Part shown: positions 43,553 through 53,489 of the stretch, one piece after another
How positions within the stretch are numbered: the stretch's first letter is position 1
How the letters are laid out: each line of letters starts with the position of its first letter
From: Cyclobacteriaceae bacterium
GTDB lineage: Bacteria > Bacteroidota > Bacteroidia > Cytophagales > Cyclobacteriaceae
NCBI GenBank assembly: GCA_019638355.1
Contig: JAHBTY010000002.1
Location: 1 to 64,000 of the forward strand
Direction of reading: 5' to 3'
DNA: 64,000 nucleotides
Notes under the pieces: model-generated
Told to the model about the DNA's origin: nothing
Database searches by the model: none
The model's input: only the letters and a program-made list of their open reading frames with translations
Program-made: the position numbers and the translations under genes

Positions 43553-44008
43553 ATGGCCCGACCACAAGAAACATTCAACAAAAAAGAACTAGAGAAAAAA
43601 AGACTTCAAAAAAGGCAAGAAAAAGAGCAACGCAAGGAAGAGCGGAAAGCAAACTCAAGCGGAAAGTCGTTCGAAGATATGCTTGCCTATGTAGATGAGA
43701 ACGGGAACATCACCTCCACTCCGCCCGATTTAACACGCAAAAAAACAGTAATTAAGGCCGAAGATATTGTAATTGGCTCGCGCAATACCGGTAGTGCAAA
43801 TCCCATTGGCGATGGACGCACAGGCACGGTAGCTTTTTTTAATACATCCAAAGGTTTCGGTTTTATTAAAGATTCTCAATCGGGCGAAAGCGTTTTTGTT
43901 CATCTAAATGCACTTTCATCGCCCATCAAAGAAAACGATAAGGTTCAGTTTGAAGTTGAACGCAGCCCAAAAGGCCTGAGTGCAACCAAGGTAACTGTAA
44001 TCAAGTAA
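43553..44008 (+). CDS. Cold-shock-domain RNA-binding protein with charged N-terminus
   Basis: This 151-residue protein has a long, very basic and acidic N-terminal segment (residues 1-35; KELEKKRLQKRQEKEQRKEE). The C-terminal cold-shock domain of about 65 residues shows the RNP1-like NTSKGFGFIKDSQSGE and RNP2-like SVFVHLNAL motifs. The CSD is at the C-terminus, unlike single-domain CspA (about 70 residues), a layout often seen in Bacteroidota CSD proteins. It probably binds mRNA or acts as an RNA chaperone. A 206-bp gap follows, with nothing recognisable. Confidence 0.88.
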   Translation: MARPQETFNKKELEKKRLQKRQEKEQRKEERKANSSGKSFEDMLAYVDENGNITSTPPDLTRKKTVIKAEDIVIGSRNTGSANPIGDGRTGTVAFFNTSKGFGFIKDSQSGESVFVHLNALSSPIKENDKVQFEVERSPKGLSATKVTVIK

Positions 44009-44214
44009 CAGCCACTTATAAATCGGATAACGCAACACGTTTACGGTAACGCGTAAACAATATTGTATTAATCCATTTGCCAACATTTTATTCTTGAATT
44101 GTTCGCTTCTGCCTAAAGTAGTAAGGTTATGGTCAGCAATTTCCAAATCAGCTACGGCCTGTTTCTTTCCTGCTAAAAATGTTAACTTGCGCAGCTAAAA
44201 CAACCGATTGAATT

Positions 44215-45486
44215 ATGGCGCAGGTGCAACTTATCATGCCCAAAATGGGTGAAAGCATTATGGAAGCCACCATACTTTCATGGCTTAAAAAACCAGGCGA
44301 TAAAATAGAGCAAGACGAGTCGGTATTGGAAGTTGCTACTGATAAAGTAGATACAGAAGTTCCCTCCACACATGCCGGGGTGTTAAAAGAAATCCTAGCT
44401 GAGAAAGGAGCTGTGGTGCAAGTAGGTAAACCAATTGCTGTTATTGAAATTGAAGCAGAAGCAGAAGTGACTGAAGTAACAGCACCAGTGCCCGTTACAA
44501 AATCGGAAGTGAAAGTTGCGGCATCAGCATCTACTAATGGCAATGGTGTACATCTCACCACCAATTTTAAATCAGCCACTCGTTTCTATTCACCGTTGGT
44601 GAAAAATATCGCAAAAGAAGAGAAGATTGCGTTGGCTGAACTTGAAACTATACCCGGCACCGGAAGCGAAGGTCGTGTAACAAAGAAAGATTTATTGGGT
44701 TACCTGCAAAATCGAAAACTCGGTCAATCCATTTCGTTTGCATCCAGTGCTCCACTTGTACCGGCATCAGTAGCAGCCGGTGATGAAATAATACAGATGG
44801 ACCGCATGCGCAAGATGATTGCCGAGCGCATGGTTGACTCCAAACGTATTTCGCCACACGTTACTTCGTTTGTAGAAGCCGACATGACTAACATCGTATT
44901 CTGGCGCAACAAAATGAAACATGAGTTTCAAAAACGCGAGGGTGATTCGTTAACCTTTACACCGGTGTTTATTGAAGCCATCGTTCAGGCCATCAAAGAT
45001 TTTCCGATGATTAACATTCAGGTGGATGGCGATAAGATCATTAAAAAGAAAGACATTAACATTGGTATGGCCGTAGCCTTACCATCGGGTAACCTGATTG
45101 TACCCGTAATAAAAAATGCCGATCAGTTTAACATTACCGGCTTGGCTAAAGCGGTAAATGATCTTGCTAAGCGTGCCCGCGAAAACAAACTGAAACCCGA
45201 TGAATTAAGTGGCGGTACATACACCATTACCAACGTAGGATCTTTTGGCAATGTGATGGGCACCCCTATTATCATGCAACCGCAGGTGGGTATTATGGCT
45301 GTGGGTGCCATTCAAAAGAAACCAGCCGTGGTTGAAACACCTTACGGAGATGCGATTGCCATTCGTCACAAGGTATTTTTATCACACTCGTATGATCACC
45401 GTGTGGTAGATGGTTCGTTAGGCGGAAGTTTTGTAAGGCGCGTAGCCGATTACCTGGAGAAGTTCGATATTAATCGGGTTATTTAA
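44215..45486 (+). CDS. 2-oxo acid dehydrogenase E2 (dihydrolipoamide acyltransferase)
   Basis: This 423-residue E2 subunit has one lipoyl domain (LPMKMGESIMEAT-type start; lipoylated Lys in LEVATDKVDTEVPS), a peripheral-subunit-binding domain (FYSPLVKNIAKEEKIALAEL, GTGSEGRVTKKDLLGYL) and the acyltransferase domain with active-site HSYDHRVVDGSLGGSF. It could serve pyruvate, branched-chain or 2-oxoglutarate dehydrogenase; the single lipoyl domain and YSPLVKNIA-type binding domain suggest a branched-chain-type complex. E1 and E3 genes are not in the window. Its end overlaps the T9SS gene on the other strand by 8 bp. Confidence 0.92.
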   Translation: MAQVQLIMPKMGESIMEATILSWLKKPGDKIEQDESVLEVATDKVDTEVPSTHAGVLKEILAEKGAVVQVGKPIAVIEIEAEAEVTEVTAPVPVTKSEVKVAASASTNGNGVHLTTNFKSATRFYSPLVKNIAKEEKIALAELETIPGTGSEGRVTKKDLLGYLQNRKLGQSISFASSAPLVPASVAAGDEIIQMDRMRKMIAERMVDSKRISPHVTSFVEADMTNIVFWRNKMKHEFQKREGDSLTFTPVFIEAIVQAIKDFPMINIQVDGDKIIKKKDINIGMAVALPSGNLIVPVIKNADQFNITGLAKAVNDLAKRARENKLKPDELSGGTYTITNVGSFGNVMGTPIIMQPQVGIMAVGAIQKKPAVVETPYGDAIAIRHKVFLSHSYDHRVVDGSLGGSFVRRVADYLEKFDINRVI

Positions 45487-46621
45487 GATGCAGGTATCCG
45501 GTTTTGGTGTCGGAACCATCACCGAGGCTAATTGAATAGAAATAGGTTCCAGATGGCAACACATTACCTGCGTCTGACAATCCGTTGAAACGCTTTTCGC
45601 GAACGGTATTAGTATAACCCTTCATCTGAAACACCCGGTCGCCCCAACGGTTAAAAATAGTTACCGCATTATTGGGATACTTATCAATGTTCAGAATTTG
45701 GAAATAATCGTTTTTACCATCTTCTAATATAGATACGGCATTGAATACATTAATGGTGTTGTCGGTATTAGCTACCGCCAATGTATAGAACGAAACAGTA
45801 GGCGCCAGATTACTGAGTACAGAACCTGAAGCGGGTGTGCCTGTAAAACCTGAATTTCCAAGACTTGCATACGGGCCTAATGCAGCAGCACTACCAGCAA
45901 CTACAACTCCATCCAGATTAGAGAAACCTTCACCATTAGCAGGAAGTTTAATTTTACTTTGAGCAAGGCTTCCTCCTTGCAAAGTGAGTTCCCAATACCG
46001 TTGATCAGAAATGGATGCTAACGAATTATCTCGGGTCAGTACTTCATTAGTAATTTCATGCAAGGTAAAAGAGGCATTGGTTCCTGCACCGGCATTTATC
46101 AACTCAACAGGCAAGTAGTTTGTACCATTGCCAACAGGAAAAATTAAATCACCTTGTCCTGCTCGTTGCACTGTGCCTTTTATGTGTGATGCATCCGATC
46201 CTCCACTAAAACCTGCAGATGAACTAAAATTTATTTTAGCATTGTTGGATGACTCCAGAATTCCACTTGTTAAAATCAGTTCATCGTTAATTATAATGTC
46301 AGCAAGGAATTGCTTCACCCCACCACCCGAAATAGTGAGTGTATTAAAAGCTTGCGCATTGTGATTGATTACCTGCACGGGTGCGGTGCTGTTAAAAGTG
46401 ATAGCACCTGTACCAGGTGTGTAGGTTCCATTGTTAATCCATTGTCCACCAATTAAGATGGAGCCATTGTTAACAAGCGTGCCATCATTGGTAAGAGCGT
46501 TACCAACTGTAAAGGTGGTGCCCGTAGTGATGGTTACGGTAGTTCCGGGTATAATGGTTACGTCCTGGGCATAGGCAGCTATCCCTATTATCAGATTTAG
46601 CAACAGCAGGCTGTTCTTCAT
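45479..46621 (-). CDS. Secreted protein with T9SS type B sorting (gliding-motility-associated) domain
   Basis: This 380-residue protein has a signal peptide (MKNSLLLLNLIIGIAAYAQD), a filament-like beta-rich region (VTITTGTTFTVGNALTNDGT, LVNNGSILIGGQWINNGTYT) and the C-terminal type B sorting domain (FNAVSILEDGKNDYFQILNI, NAVTIFNRWGDRVFQMKGY, LPSGTYFYSISLGDGSDTKT). Such domains direct export through the type IX secretion system of Bacteroidota. It is the last gene of a minus-strand block with the two tail-fibre-like genes; only 4 bp separate it from the upstream one. It may be a surface filament partner of these proteins. Confidence 0.85.
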   Translation of the reverse strand: MKNSLLLLNLIIGIAAYAQDVTIIPGTTVTITTGTTFTVGNALTNDGTLVNNGSILIGGQWINNGTYTPGTGAITFNSTAPVQVINHNAQAFNTLTISGGGVKQFLADIIINDELILTSGILESSNNAKINFSSSAGFSGGSDASHIKGTVQRAGQGDLIFPVGNGTNYLPVELINAGAGTNASFTLHEITNEVLTRDNSLASISDQRYWELTLQGGSLAQSKIKLPANGEGFSNLDGVVVAGSAAALGPYASLGNSGFTGTPASGSVLSNLAPTVSFYTLAVANTDNTINVFNAVSILEDGKNDYFQILNIDKYPNNAVTIFNRWGDRVFQMKGYTNTVREKRFNGLSDAGNVLPSGTYFYSISLGDGSDTKTGYLHLK

Positions 46622-46625
46622 ATAA

Positions 46626-48947
46626 TTACTTTTGCATTTTAAATATTTTATCAAGTTCGGGCGATAATTTAATTGCATTTACACCCATCGACTCCGGTGC
46701 ACCATAAGCAGATGGGTACAAGTATTTCCCGCGCTCATCTCCGGTTTTATCTACTTCAACTTGTACCCGGTTCTTTTCTGCATAAGGGTCTTTTCTTATA
46801 CCCGTTACTTGCCACGAAACTTTTAATCCTGGCTTTCCGCCAGCAATGCGAAATCGGTTGTTTGAAATTTCATTGGCAATGTAAACTTGGGCATACCCAC
46901 CCACACAAGTTAATTGGTATCTAAAGTCCTTATTTAAAGCTTCAAAATATGACGGAAGCTCAATGGTTGCCTCACCTGAAGCATCTAATAAAACCACACC
47001 GTCATAAATATTTTTCATATCTGGAGATTCTACAAAAGAGTGATACAAAAATTTATTAGTAGGGTCAAGCGGATGATCAATCTTGAATGTACCACCACCT
47101 TTAGTTACGGTGCCAGACACATTCAGCGTTCCAGTTATAGTTGTTGCTCCTGAAATATTCACTCTTCCAGAAAAAAGTCCTGCATAGCCTTCGGCAGTTG
47201 AAGTTCCGAAAATTCCAACACCTATTCCGGAACCCAAATACTGCCCAACTGTACCATAACCCACGCCATTTGCACCAGCTAAACCACCTCTTCCCCATAC
47301 ACCAATTCCAGTTGGTCCTGTACCTCTTATTGCAGCATTAACTGCATTTGATTCGGCCTCAATGGTTGGCAGGTTAGTTCCAGTATTATTGGACACCGCA
47401 TAAATTGTTGGGCCAAGCCCCAGATTAGTAGCTTGAATTGCAACTCCAGTACCAGTAGCATTTGAGTACGCAAATAACCCGGCCCCTCCCGGATTTCCAT
47501 CTGAAATTGCTGTAACTGCATAATCCTTGCTGCTCGCATTATTAATCACAAAATGACCGCCATAACCACCACCAGTATTTGTTAATGAAAGCAAAGGACC
47601 ACCAGAGGCGACTGTAGCAATATATGGAAGGGCAAATACGGTGTTATCATCAATCCCGGGTGCCCAGGCTGTTCCATTCCATTTTAAAACCTGCCCTGTT
47701 AATGGAGCTGTATTTAAAACTGCTCTGTTTTGAATACGGGCTACTGTTGGATTGGGAAATGTTCCGCCAAGATCACCCCCGGCTGCTCCACCTGGTACTA
47801 CACCGGTAATGGTTGTATTTGCGGCTGTTGTTAATCTACCTTGGGCATCAACCGTAAATGTAGGAACCTGAGTGGGCGAACCATACGCCCCAGCCGTTAC
47901 TGTAGTGTTGGCAAGGGCTATGGTACCTGTGGTTGTAATTGGACCTCCGGTTAAACCAGTGCCCGTAGCTATATTCGTAACAGAGCCCAATGCAAGTGTA
48001 CTCCAGGTGGGTATGCCTAATGCGGTTGTTAATATCTGCCCATTGGCACCTGCTGCCAATTTAGAAACTCCTATGGCAGCAGTGGCTCCTATATCGGCAT
48101 TTACAATTGTACCATCGGCAATTTTTGCGCTGGTAATCGCACTGTTTACTACCGTTGGGTTAGGATAGAGTCCTGTTAAATCACCCCCGGCTGCTCCACC
48201 TGGCACTACCCCGGTTATGTTCGTATTTCCGGCTGCTGTTAGCCTGCCTTGGGCATCTACTGTAAATGTTGCAACCTGGGTGGGCGAGCCATACGCTCCG
48301 GGTGTTACCGCAGTATTTGCTAACCCGATTGTACCAGTTGTAGTAATGGTTCCGCCTGATAAACCCGTTCCGGCTGTCAGGCTGGTTAAAGTTCCGATGG
48401 CTATTGTACTCCATTGGGGTGTAGTGCCAACTGTAGTTAATATCTGCCCGTTGGTGCCGCCAGCCAACTTGGAAACTCCAATAGCAGCCGTTGCATTTAC
48501 ATCGGCATTCGTAATGGCTCCGTCTATAATTTTTAAACTATTTACCGAGTTGTCGGCAAGTTTAACCGTTGTAACTCCACCATCGGCCAACGAAATTGTG
48601 CCCGATGTTGAAATAGGCCCTCCGGTTAATCCTGCTCCTGTTGCAACACTGGTTACAGTACCGCTTCCTGAAGCTACATCTTCTATGGCTACCCACGTGG
48701 TACCATTACTAAAGAAAAATCGATTAGCATCTGTATCAAATACCAACAACCCTTTATCGGCAGTTGTAAGCGTTATGGCTGTACGTTGAGTGGTTGAAAG
48801 CCGGGGTACCAAAAAGCCCTGGTTATTGTTGGGCGAATTTAATTCCAATACCGCTTTTGGGTTGGGGTTGCCGGTGCCAATACCTACCTGGCCAAAAGCT
48901 ACACGGCCCGCCAGTAACAGAAAGATGGATAGCGTAAACTTGCTCAT
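46626..48947 (-). CDS. Repetitive tail-fibre-like surface protein
   Basis: This 773-residue protein has a signal peptide (MSKFTLSIFLLLAGRVAFGQ), then GIGTGNPNPKAVLELNSPNN. It carries several imperfect copies of a unit built around GTGLTGGPITTTGTIALANT, TVDAQGRLTAA and VVPGGAAGGDLTGLYPNPTV, ending in ASVKLAAGTNGQILTT-type linkers. The C-terminal portion (TFKIDHPLDPTNKFLYHSFV, PDMKNIYDGVV, YQLTCVGGYAQVYIANEISN) is a domain common in bacterial tail-fibre-like and cell-surface proteins. It lacks the S74 endosialidase chaperone that its neighbour has. The earlier start at 48992 was rejected because the signal peptide starts at 48947. Confidence 0.8.
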   Translation of the reverse strand: MSKFTLSIFLLLAGRVAFGQVGIGTGNPNPKAVLELNSPNNNQGFLVPRLSTTQRTAITLTTADKGLLVFDTDANRFFFSNGTTWVAIEDVASGSGTVTSVATGAGLTGGPISTSGTISLADGGVTTVKLADNSVNSLKIIDGAITNADVNATAAIGVSKLAGGTNGQILTTVGTTPQWSTIAIGTLTSLTAGTGLSGGTITTTGTIGLANTAVTPGAYGSPTQVATFTVDAQGRLTAAGNTNITGVVPGGAAGGDLTGLYPNPTVVNSAITSAKIADGTIVNADIGATAAIGVSKLAAGANGQILTTALGIPTWSTLALGSVTNIATGTGLTGGPITTTGTIALANTTVTAGAYGSPTQVPTFTVDAQGRLTTAANTTITGVVPGGAAGGDLGGTFPNPTVARIQNRAVLNTAPLTGQVLKWNGTAWAPGIDDNTVFALPYIATVASGGPLLSLTNTGGGYGGHFVINNASSKDYAVTAISDGNPGGAGLFAYSNATGTGVAIQATNLGLGPTIYAVSNNTGTNLPTIEAESNAVNAAIRGTGPTGIGVWGRGGLAGANGVGYGTVGQYLGSGIGVGIFGTSTAEGYAGLFSGRVNISGATTITGTLNVSGTVTKGGGTFKIDHPLDPTNKFLYHSFVESPDMKNIYDGVVLLDASGEATIELPSYFEALNKDFRYQLTCVGGYAQVYIANEISNNRFRIAGGKPGLKVSWQVTGIRKDPYAEKNRVQVEVDKTGDERGKYLYPSAYGAPESMGVNAIKLSPELDKIFKMQK

Positions 48948-49034
48948 AATCTTGCTTTTTGAAAGTCTGATATTCAAGGTAACAGTATTCATAGCAATAG
49001 CCTACAGCAGGTAATCGGTTTGGTACAAAATCCC

Positions 49035-51755
49035 CTATTTTGGGGAGGTTGCAGCCAATATTTTTGCCTCGCGGTTGGCTCTTCGCACATGTTTGTTATC
49101 AACCTGCCTAACCGCTTTTTTGGACGCCTGTATTTTAAGTGCTTCCAATTCGACCCGGTATTCATACAACATCGCCTTTAATTCTTCAATCTCTGTTTGT
49201 TGTTCCTGAACAGCCTTAACCAATGGTGCCACAAAATCAGTGTAGCGTAAGCCTAAGGTCCGGTCTGCATCTCCACCTACAGTTACAATCGCATTAGAAT
49301 CTCCAACAATTGCTTCAATATCCTGTGCTATAAATCCCCAGTTTGTTCGCTTATCTGCAAAGTCTTTCATCTGATAACTAACTGGTTTCAGTTTTGAAAT
49401 AAAGTCGAGCCCCGCTGTTAGGCTTGTTATATTTTCTTTCAAACGTTTATCGGATGCAGCCGTGAAACCAACCTGGCCTTCAATAACGGTAACTGCCGTA
49501 TTGCCGATGCGTACTTTATTGGTCGCATTAACAATAGTATTGTAACCGATAGCAGTAGCATTTTGTAAATTATTAGAACTAACATCGGCAAAGTACCCCA
49601 AAATGGTATGCTGCCCTCCGGTTGTGTTGGTTATGCCAGCACGATTGCCTACAAAAACACTTTGCGTTCCGGACGTATTGTTTTGGCCCGATTTTTCACC
49701 CAGAAAAGTATTGGGCCCGCCCGTTGAATTTTGACCTGCCTGTGCACCAATAAAGGTATTGCCATTAAAAGTTGCATCATGCCCTACTGCCCTGCCGGCA
49801 AGCCAACCGATCAGCGTATTTAAATCGCCCGATGTTTTGTTTTGCCCGGCCTGGGTACCCATAATTACGTTATAATTTCCGGTGGTATTGGCACTACCGG
49901 CAAATGAGCCATAAAATGCATTGTCGGTACCGGACGTGATTGTTCCGATAGGTGAGCCCGCCATCAGGTTTCTTGTTCCGTTAGCCTGAATTAATACCGT
50001 TCCACCCGGTGCTGACCATTGCGCAATACCGCCACCCGAAGTGGTAAGTACTTGTCCTACCGTACCCACCGAAAGTTTAGAAACATCAATTGCTGCAGTT
50101 GTACTGATATCAGCGTCTGCAATTGTTCCGTCAGCAATTTTTGCTGACGTAATCGCATTATTGTTTATAAGTGGGTTGGGATAGGTGCCACTTAAATCGC
50201 CACCGGCCGTACCGCTGGGCGCCACTGCAATGGCTGTATTGGTAACTCCGCTTATCCTGCCTTGCAAATCAACTGTAAACACGGGTACTTGTGTTGCCGA
50301 GCCGTATGTGTTAGCTGTTACGCCTGTATTAGTTAAACCCAGCGTTCCTGCGGTAGTAATAGTACCTCCGGTTAATCCGGTTCCGGCCGTTATACTTGTT
50401 ACTGTTCCGAAGGCAGGCGTTGTCCAGGCGGTAGCACCTGCTGTGGTGGTTAATATTTGGCCATTAATACCAGGCGCAATTTTGGAGGGTGTAACAGATC
50501 CGTTATTAATTATTAATCCCGATGCAAAGGTTCCGGAAATATCGCCTCCTACCGGAGTTTCAGTTTCCAATACGACTGCCGGGGCTAAACGATTACTATT
50601 AATTGTTCCTGTTGTAGCTGCATTGTTAATAGAACTTACCAAGCTGTTTCCAGCACCGGTGGCCAAGGTTGGGTTAGGATAGAATCCTGTTAAATCACCA
50701 CCGGCTGCACCTCCGGGGGCTACGCCCGCTATGGTGGTGGGGGTAACTGCTGTAATTCTTCCGGTGGCATCCACCGCAAAGGCGGGTACTTGAGTAGCGG
50801 AACCATAGGTATTTGCTGTAACTCCCGAGTTTGCCAAACTAATAGTTCCTGTAGTTGTAATAGGCCCACCCGTTAAGCCCGTGCCGGTAGCAATATTTGT
50901 AACTGTTCCGCCCGATGCCGGGGTAGTCCATACGGGGGTGCCACCAGCATTGGTAGTTAAAACCTGGCCGCTCGTACCCGCTGCAAGTTTTGATACTGCA
51001 ATTGCGGCAGTGGCATTAAGATCGGCATTGGTTATAGTTCCATCTAAAATTTTAGTTGTTGTTATGGCGCCATCCGCAACATCGGCAGTCATAATGGAGC
51101 CATCCAGAATTTTAACTGAGTTAACAGAACCGTCAGCCAAATCTGCGGTAACAATCGTGCCGTCCAAAACTTTTGCACTTGTAATAGCATTGTTTGCTAT
51201 AGTGGGATTAGGATAGATTCCGGTTAAATCACCACCGGCAGCACCTCCCGGCAAGGTGCCGGTAATTGCCTCCAGGGTAACTCCTGTAATCCTTCCCTGA
51301 GCGTCCACCACAATGCGGGGCACTTGCGTGGCTGCGCCATACGTGCCTGGGGTTACAGTGGTATTAGCAAGGCTTATGGTTCCAGTGGTTGTAATAGGGC
51401 CACCTGTTAAACCAGTTCCAGTAGAAATGGTAGTTACAGTTCCGGTTCCGGTGGTTCCATCCTCCAGCGCAGTCCAGACTGTACCGCTCCAATAGTAAAA
51501 CTTATTTACATCGCTATCGAACACCAACAATCCTTTATCGGTAGCTGTAAGCCCGCCTGTAAAGGTGGCATCCGTGCGTTGTAGCGTAGTAAGCCTGGGT
51601 ACCAAAAGCCCCTGGTTGTTGGATGGTGATGCCAATTCCAGCACTGCATTTTTGTTGGGGTTGGTAACACCAATTCCAACTGAGTTTTGGCCCTTTGTAT
51701 AGAAAAATACAAGGCATAAAATGCCTAAGGTCAGCCATGATTTGTGGGGAATCAT
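49035..51755 (-). CDS. Repetitive tail-fibre-like protein with C-terminal S74 peptidase/chaperone domain
   Basis: This 906-residue protein has a signal peptide (SWLTLGILCLVFFYTKGQNS) and at least four repeats of the GTGLTGGPITTTGTISLANT / VDAQGRITGVT / LPGGAAGGDLTGIYPNPT unit, like the adjacent gene. A run of collagen-like short turns follows (NAFYGSFAGSANTTGNYNVI, GTQAGQNKTSGDLNTLIGW). It ends with SDKRLKENITSLTAGLDFIS, the Peptidase_S74 intramolecular chaperone motif, and a coiled-coil tail. S74 domains self-cleave and help fold trimeric fibres. It is the first gene of the block and is 87 bp upstream of its paralogue. It probably forms a trimeric surface fibre. Confidence 0.85.
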   Translation of the reverse strand: MIPHKSWLTLGILCLVFFYTKGQNSVGIGVTNPNKNAVLELASPSNNQGLLVPRLTTLQRTDATFTGGLTATDKGLLVFDSDVNKFYYWSGTVWTALEDGTTGTGTVTTISTGTGLTGGPITTTGTISLANTTVTPGTYGAATQVPRIVVDAQGRITGVTLEAITGTLPGGAAGGDLTGIYPNPTIANNAITSAKVLDGTIVTADLADGSVNSVKILDGSIMTADVADGAITTTKILDGTITNADLNATAAIAVSKLAAGTSGQVLTTNAGGTPVWTTPASGGTVTNIATGTGLTGGPITTTGTISLANSGVTANTYGSATQVPAFAVDATGRITAVTPTTIAGVAPGGAAGGDLTGFYPNPTLATGAGNSLVSSINNAATTGTINSNRLAPAVVLETETPVGGDISGTFASGLIINNGSVTPSKIAPGINGQILTTTAGATAWTTPAFGTVTSITAGTGLTGGTITTAGTLGLTNTGVTANTYGSATQVPVFTVDLQGRISGVTNTAIAVAPSGTAGGDLSGTYPNPLINNNAITSAKIADGTIADADISTTAAIDVSKLSVGTVGQVLTTSGGGIAQWSAPGGTVLIQANGTRNLMAGSPIGTITSGTDNAFYGSFAGSANTTGNYNVIMGTQAGQNKTSGDLNTLIGWLAGRAVGHDATFNGNTFIGAQAGQNSTGGPNTFLGEKSGQNNTSGTQSVFVGNRAGITNTTGGQHTILGYFADVSSNNLQNATAIGYNTIVNATNKVRIGNTAVTVIEGQVGFTAASDKRLKENITSLTAGLDFISKLKPVSYQMKDFADKRTNWGFIAQDIEAIVGDSNAIVTVGGDADRTLGLRYTDFVAPLVKAVQEQQTEIEELKAMLYEYRVELEALKIQASKKAVRQVDNKHVRRANREAKILAATSPK

Positions 51756-51901
51756 AAACGGTTTAGGGGTTAGATTTAAAGCTACGTATCAGACAGAGAG
51801 ATACAAGCTACAAGATTTTATGACACTTTAAAATAAGAATTACACCACTACTGGTTTATGAATTAATAGCAAGGGTTGTATAATTGCAAAAACATGAAAA
51901 A

Positions 51902-53047
51902 ATGAAATTCGGAACCAAAGCCGTGCATGCAGGTGTAGAGCCAGACCCTACTACAGGGGCTATTATGACCCCAATCTACCAAACCTCTACCTATGTACAG
52001 GAATCGCCAGCCAAACACAAGGGCTATGCATATGCACGGGGAGCCAACCCAACCCGTAATGCGCTACAAAAAAGTATTGCCGCGCTGGAAAATGGTAAAC
52101 ATGGTATCTGCTTTTCATCGGGCATGGGCGCCACCGATGCGGTAATTAAATTATTGGCCCCGGGCGATGAAGTAATTACCAGCAATGATCTATATGGTGG
52201 ATCGTACCGAATGTTTAAACGGGTGTACGAAAAATTCGGAATCAAATTTCATTTTATCGACCTGACCAAAAGCGAAAACCTGATTCCCTACCTTAACTCC
52301 AAAACCAAACTGCTTTGGCTGGAAACACCATCCAATCCGCTTATGCGGATTATTGATATTGAAGCTTGTGCCGCATTGGCTAAAAAAAACAATGTATGGG
52401 TAGCTGTTGATAATACGTTTGCATCGCCTTATTTACAAAACCCGCTTGCCTTGGGTGCCGATATTGTAATGCACTCCGTAACTAAATACCTGGGTGGCCA
52501 CAGCGATGTAATTATGGGAGCATTGGTAGTTAATGATGATCAGTTGTATCAAGAACTGTCATTTATTGCCAACTCATGTGGGGCAGTACCCGGCCCACAA
52601 GATAGCTTTTTGGTTTTGCGCGGCATTAAAACCTTGCACTTGCGCATGGAGCGCCACTGTACCAATGGACAAATAATTGCAAATTTTTTAAAGCAGCACC
52701 CCAAAATAGCACAGGTTTACTGGCCCGGGTTTACTGATCATCCCAACCACGCAACAGCAAAAAAACAAATGCGCGATTTCGGTGGCATGTTGTCGTTCAC
52801 TTTAAAAAACGACAGCCTTGAAAAAGCGAAAGCATTAATGGAACTTGTTCAATTGTTTTCATTGGCCGAATCGTTGGGAGGCGTGGAGTCGCTCATTAAT
52901 CACCCGGCCTCCATGACCCACGCCAGCATTCCGAAAGAAGAGCGTGAAAAAAACGGATTGAGTGATTCCTTAATCCGGCTGAGTATTGGGGTTGAAGATA
53001 GTGACGATTTAATTCAGGATTTGACTCAGGCTTTAGATTCCATTTAG
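51902..53047 (+). CDS. Trans-sulfuration PLP enzyme (cystathionine gamma-synthase/lyase or methionine gamma-lyase family)
   Basis: This 381-residue Cys/Met metabolism PLP enzyme has [85 protein letters not shown] and the PLP-binding Lys in [19 protein letters not shown]. It carries the late [20 protein letters not shown] motif. The exact reaction (gamma-synthase, gamma-lyase or methionine gamma-lyase) cannot be separated by these motifs alone. The ATG at 51902 is chosen over a TTG at 51884. It is followed by a strong terminator. Confidence 0.9.
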   Translation: MKFGTKAVHAGVEPDPTTGAIMTPIYQTSTYVQESPAKHKGYAYARGANPTRNALQKSIAALENGKHGICFSSGMGATDAVIKLLAPGDEVITSNDLYGGSYRMFKRVYEKFGIKFHFIDLTKSENLIPYLNSKTKLLWLETPSNPLMRIIDIEACAALAKKNNVWVAVDNTFASPYLQNPLALGADIVMHSVTKYLGGHSDVIMGALVVNDDQLYQELSFIANSCGAVPGPQDSFLVLRGIKTLHLRMERHCTNGQIIANFLKQHPKIAQVYWPGFTDHPNHATAKKQMRDFGGMLSFTLKNDSLEKAKALMELVQLFSLAESLGGVESLINHPASMTHASIPKEEREKNGLSDSLIRLSIGVEDSDDLIQDLTQALDSI

Positions 53048-53060
53048 TTAGTTGCCACCT

Positions 53061-53099
53061 AAAAAAAGAGAGCCAGTTTTGACCAGCTCTCTTTTTTTT
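53061..53099. terminator. Bidirectional intrinsic terminator
   Basis: GAGAGC (53068-53073) pairs with GCTCTC (53086-53091), flanked by a run of A on the left (53061-53067) and a run of eight T on the right (53092-53099). It can end both the plus-strand PLP-enzyme gene and the convergent small gene at 53106-53426. Confidence 0.8.
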
Positions 53100-53105
53100 A
53101 TTTGA

Positions 53106-53426
53106 TTAATTAGCAGGTGTTATCGAATTATGCTTCGCCCTGCGAATATTGCGACTGGCGCGGTTCTGCTTTCTGTTAATCTTTCTTTTTTCTGCAACGG
53201 TAACAGTGCCATCTGCTTTTGCTCTTCGTTCAGTTCTTCTGATATGCCGTTGTTGCCGGTTTAGGGCAGCCGCTTCAGTAGCAGTTAAATCACCATCAAC
53301 TCTTCCTTCTGCAATGCGTGCGCGTTGTGCTTTTTGTCGCGCATTAACACGCGGGGTAGCATCTTGTGCATAAAGGGCCATGCTTACCAAACTCAGTATT
53401 GAAAAAATAAAAATGTGCTTGTTCAT
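53106..53426 (-). CDS. Small basic secreted protein of unknown function
   Basis: This 106-residue protein has a signal peptide (IFIFSILSLVSMALYAQD). The mature part is very rich in Arg, Lys and Ala (RQKAQRARIAEGRVDGDLTA, QQRHIRRTERRAKADGTVTV) and has two copies of an ADGTVT/VDGDLT-like turn preceded by RI-type basic helix segments. These ~30-residue units could be a two-fold repeat. The strongly basic charge suggests binding to nucleic acid or polyanion at the cell surface. No family is recognised. Confidence 0.65.
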   Translation of the reverse strand: MNKHIFIFSILSLVSMALYAQDATPRVNARQKAQRARIAEGRVDGDLTATEAAALNRQQRHIRRTERRAKADGTVTVAEKRKINRKQNRASRNIRRAKHNSITPAN

Positions 53427-53489
53427 ACGTTTATCATTTTTTGAGCTTAGACACCCACAGTATGCTTGAGTTTAAGCCATGTGTAAAAA

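Noticed and set aside
48217-48789. 190-codon open frame on the plus strand
   Set aside because: Antisense to the tail-fibre-like gene; it is open because the repetitive Thr/Gly/Val codons give few stops on the other strand. Its protein is a low-complexity run of Val, Pro and Ala.
50185-51216. Further long plus-strand open frames (165 and 111 codons)
   Set aside because: Same artefact in the second repetitive gene; no signal, start context or family.
46626-51755. Possible CRISPR or satellite repeats
   Set aside because: Repeats are in-frame coding units of about 250-300 bp with variable spacing, not short direct repeats with unique spacers.
51780-51901. SAM-type riboswitch upstream of the trans-sulfuration enzyme
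   Set aside because: No conserved SAM riboswitch core could be recognised in the 120-bp leader.
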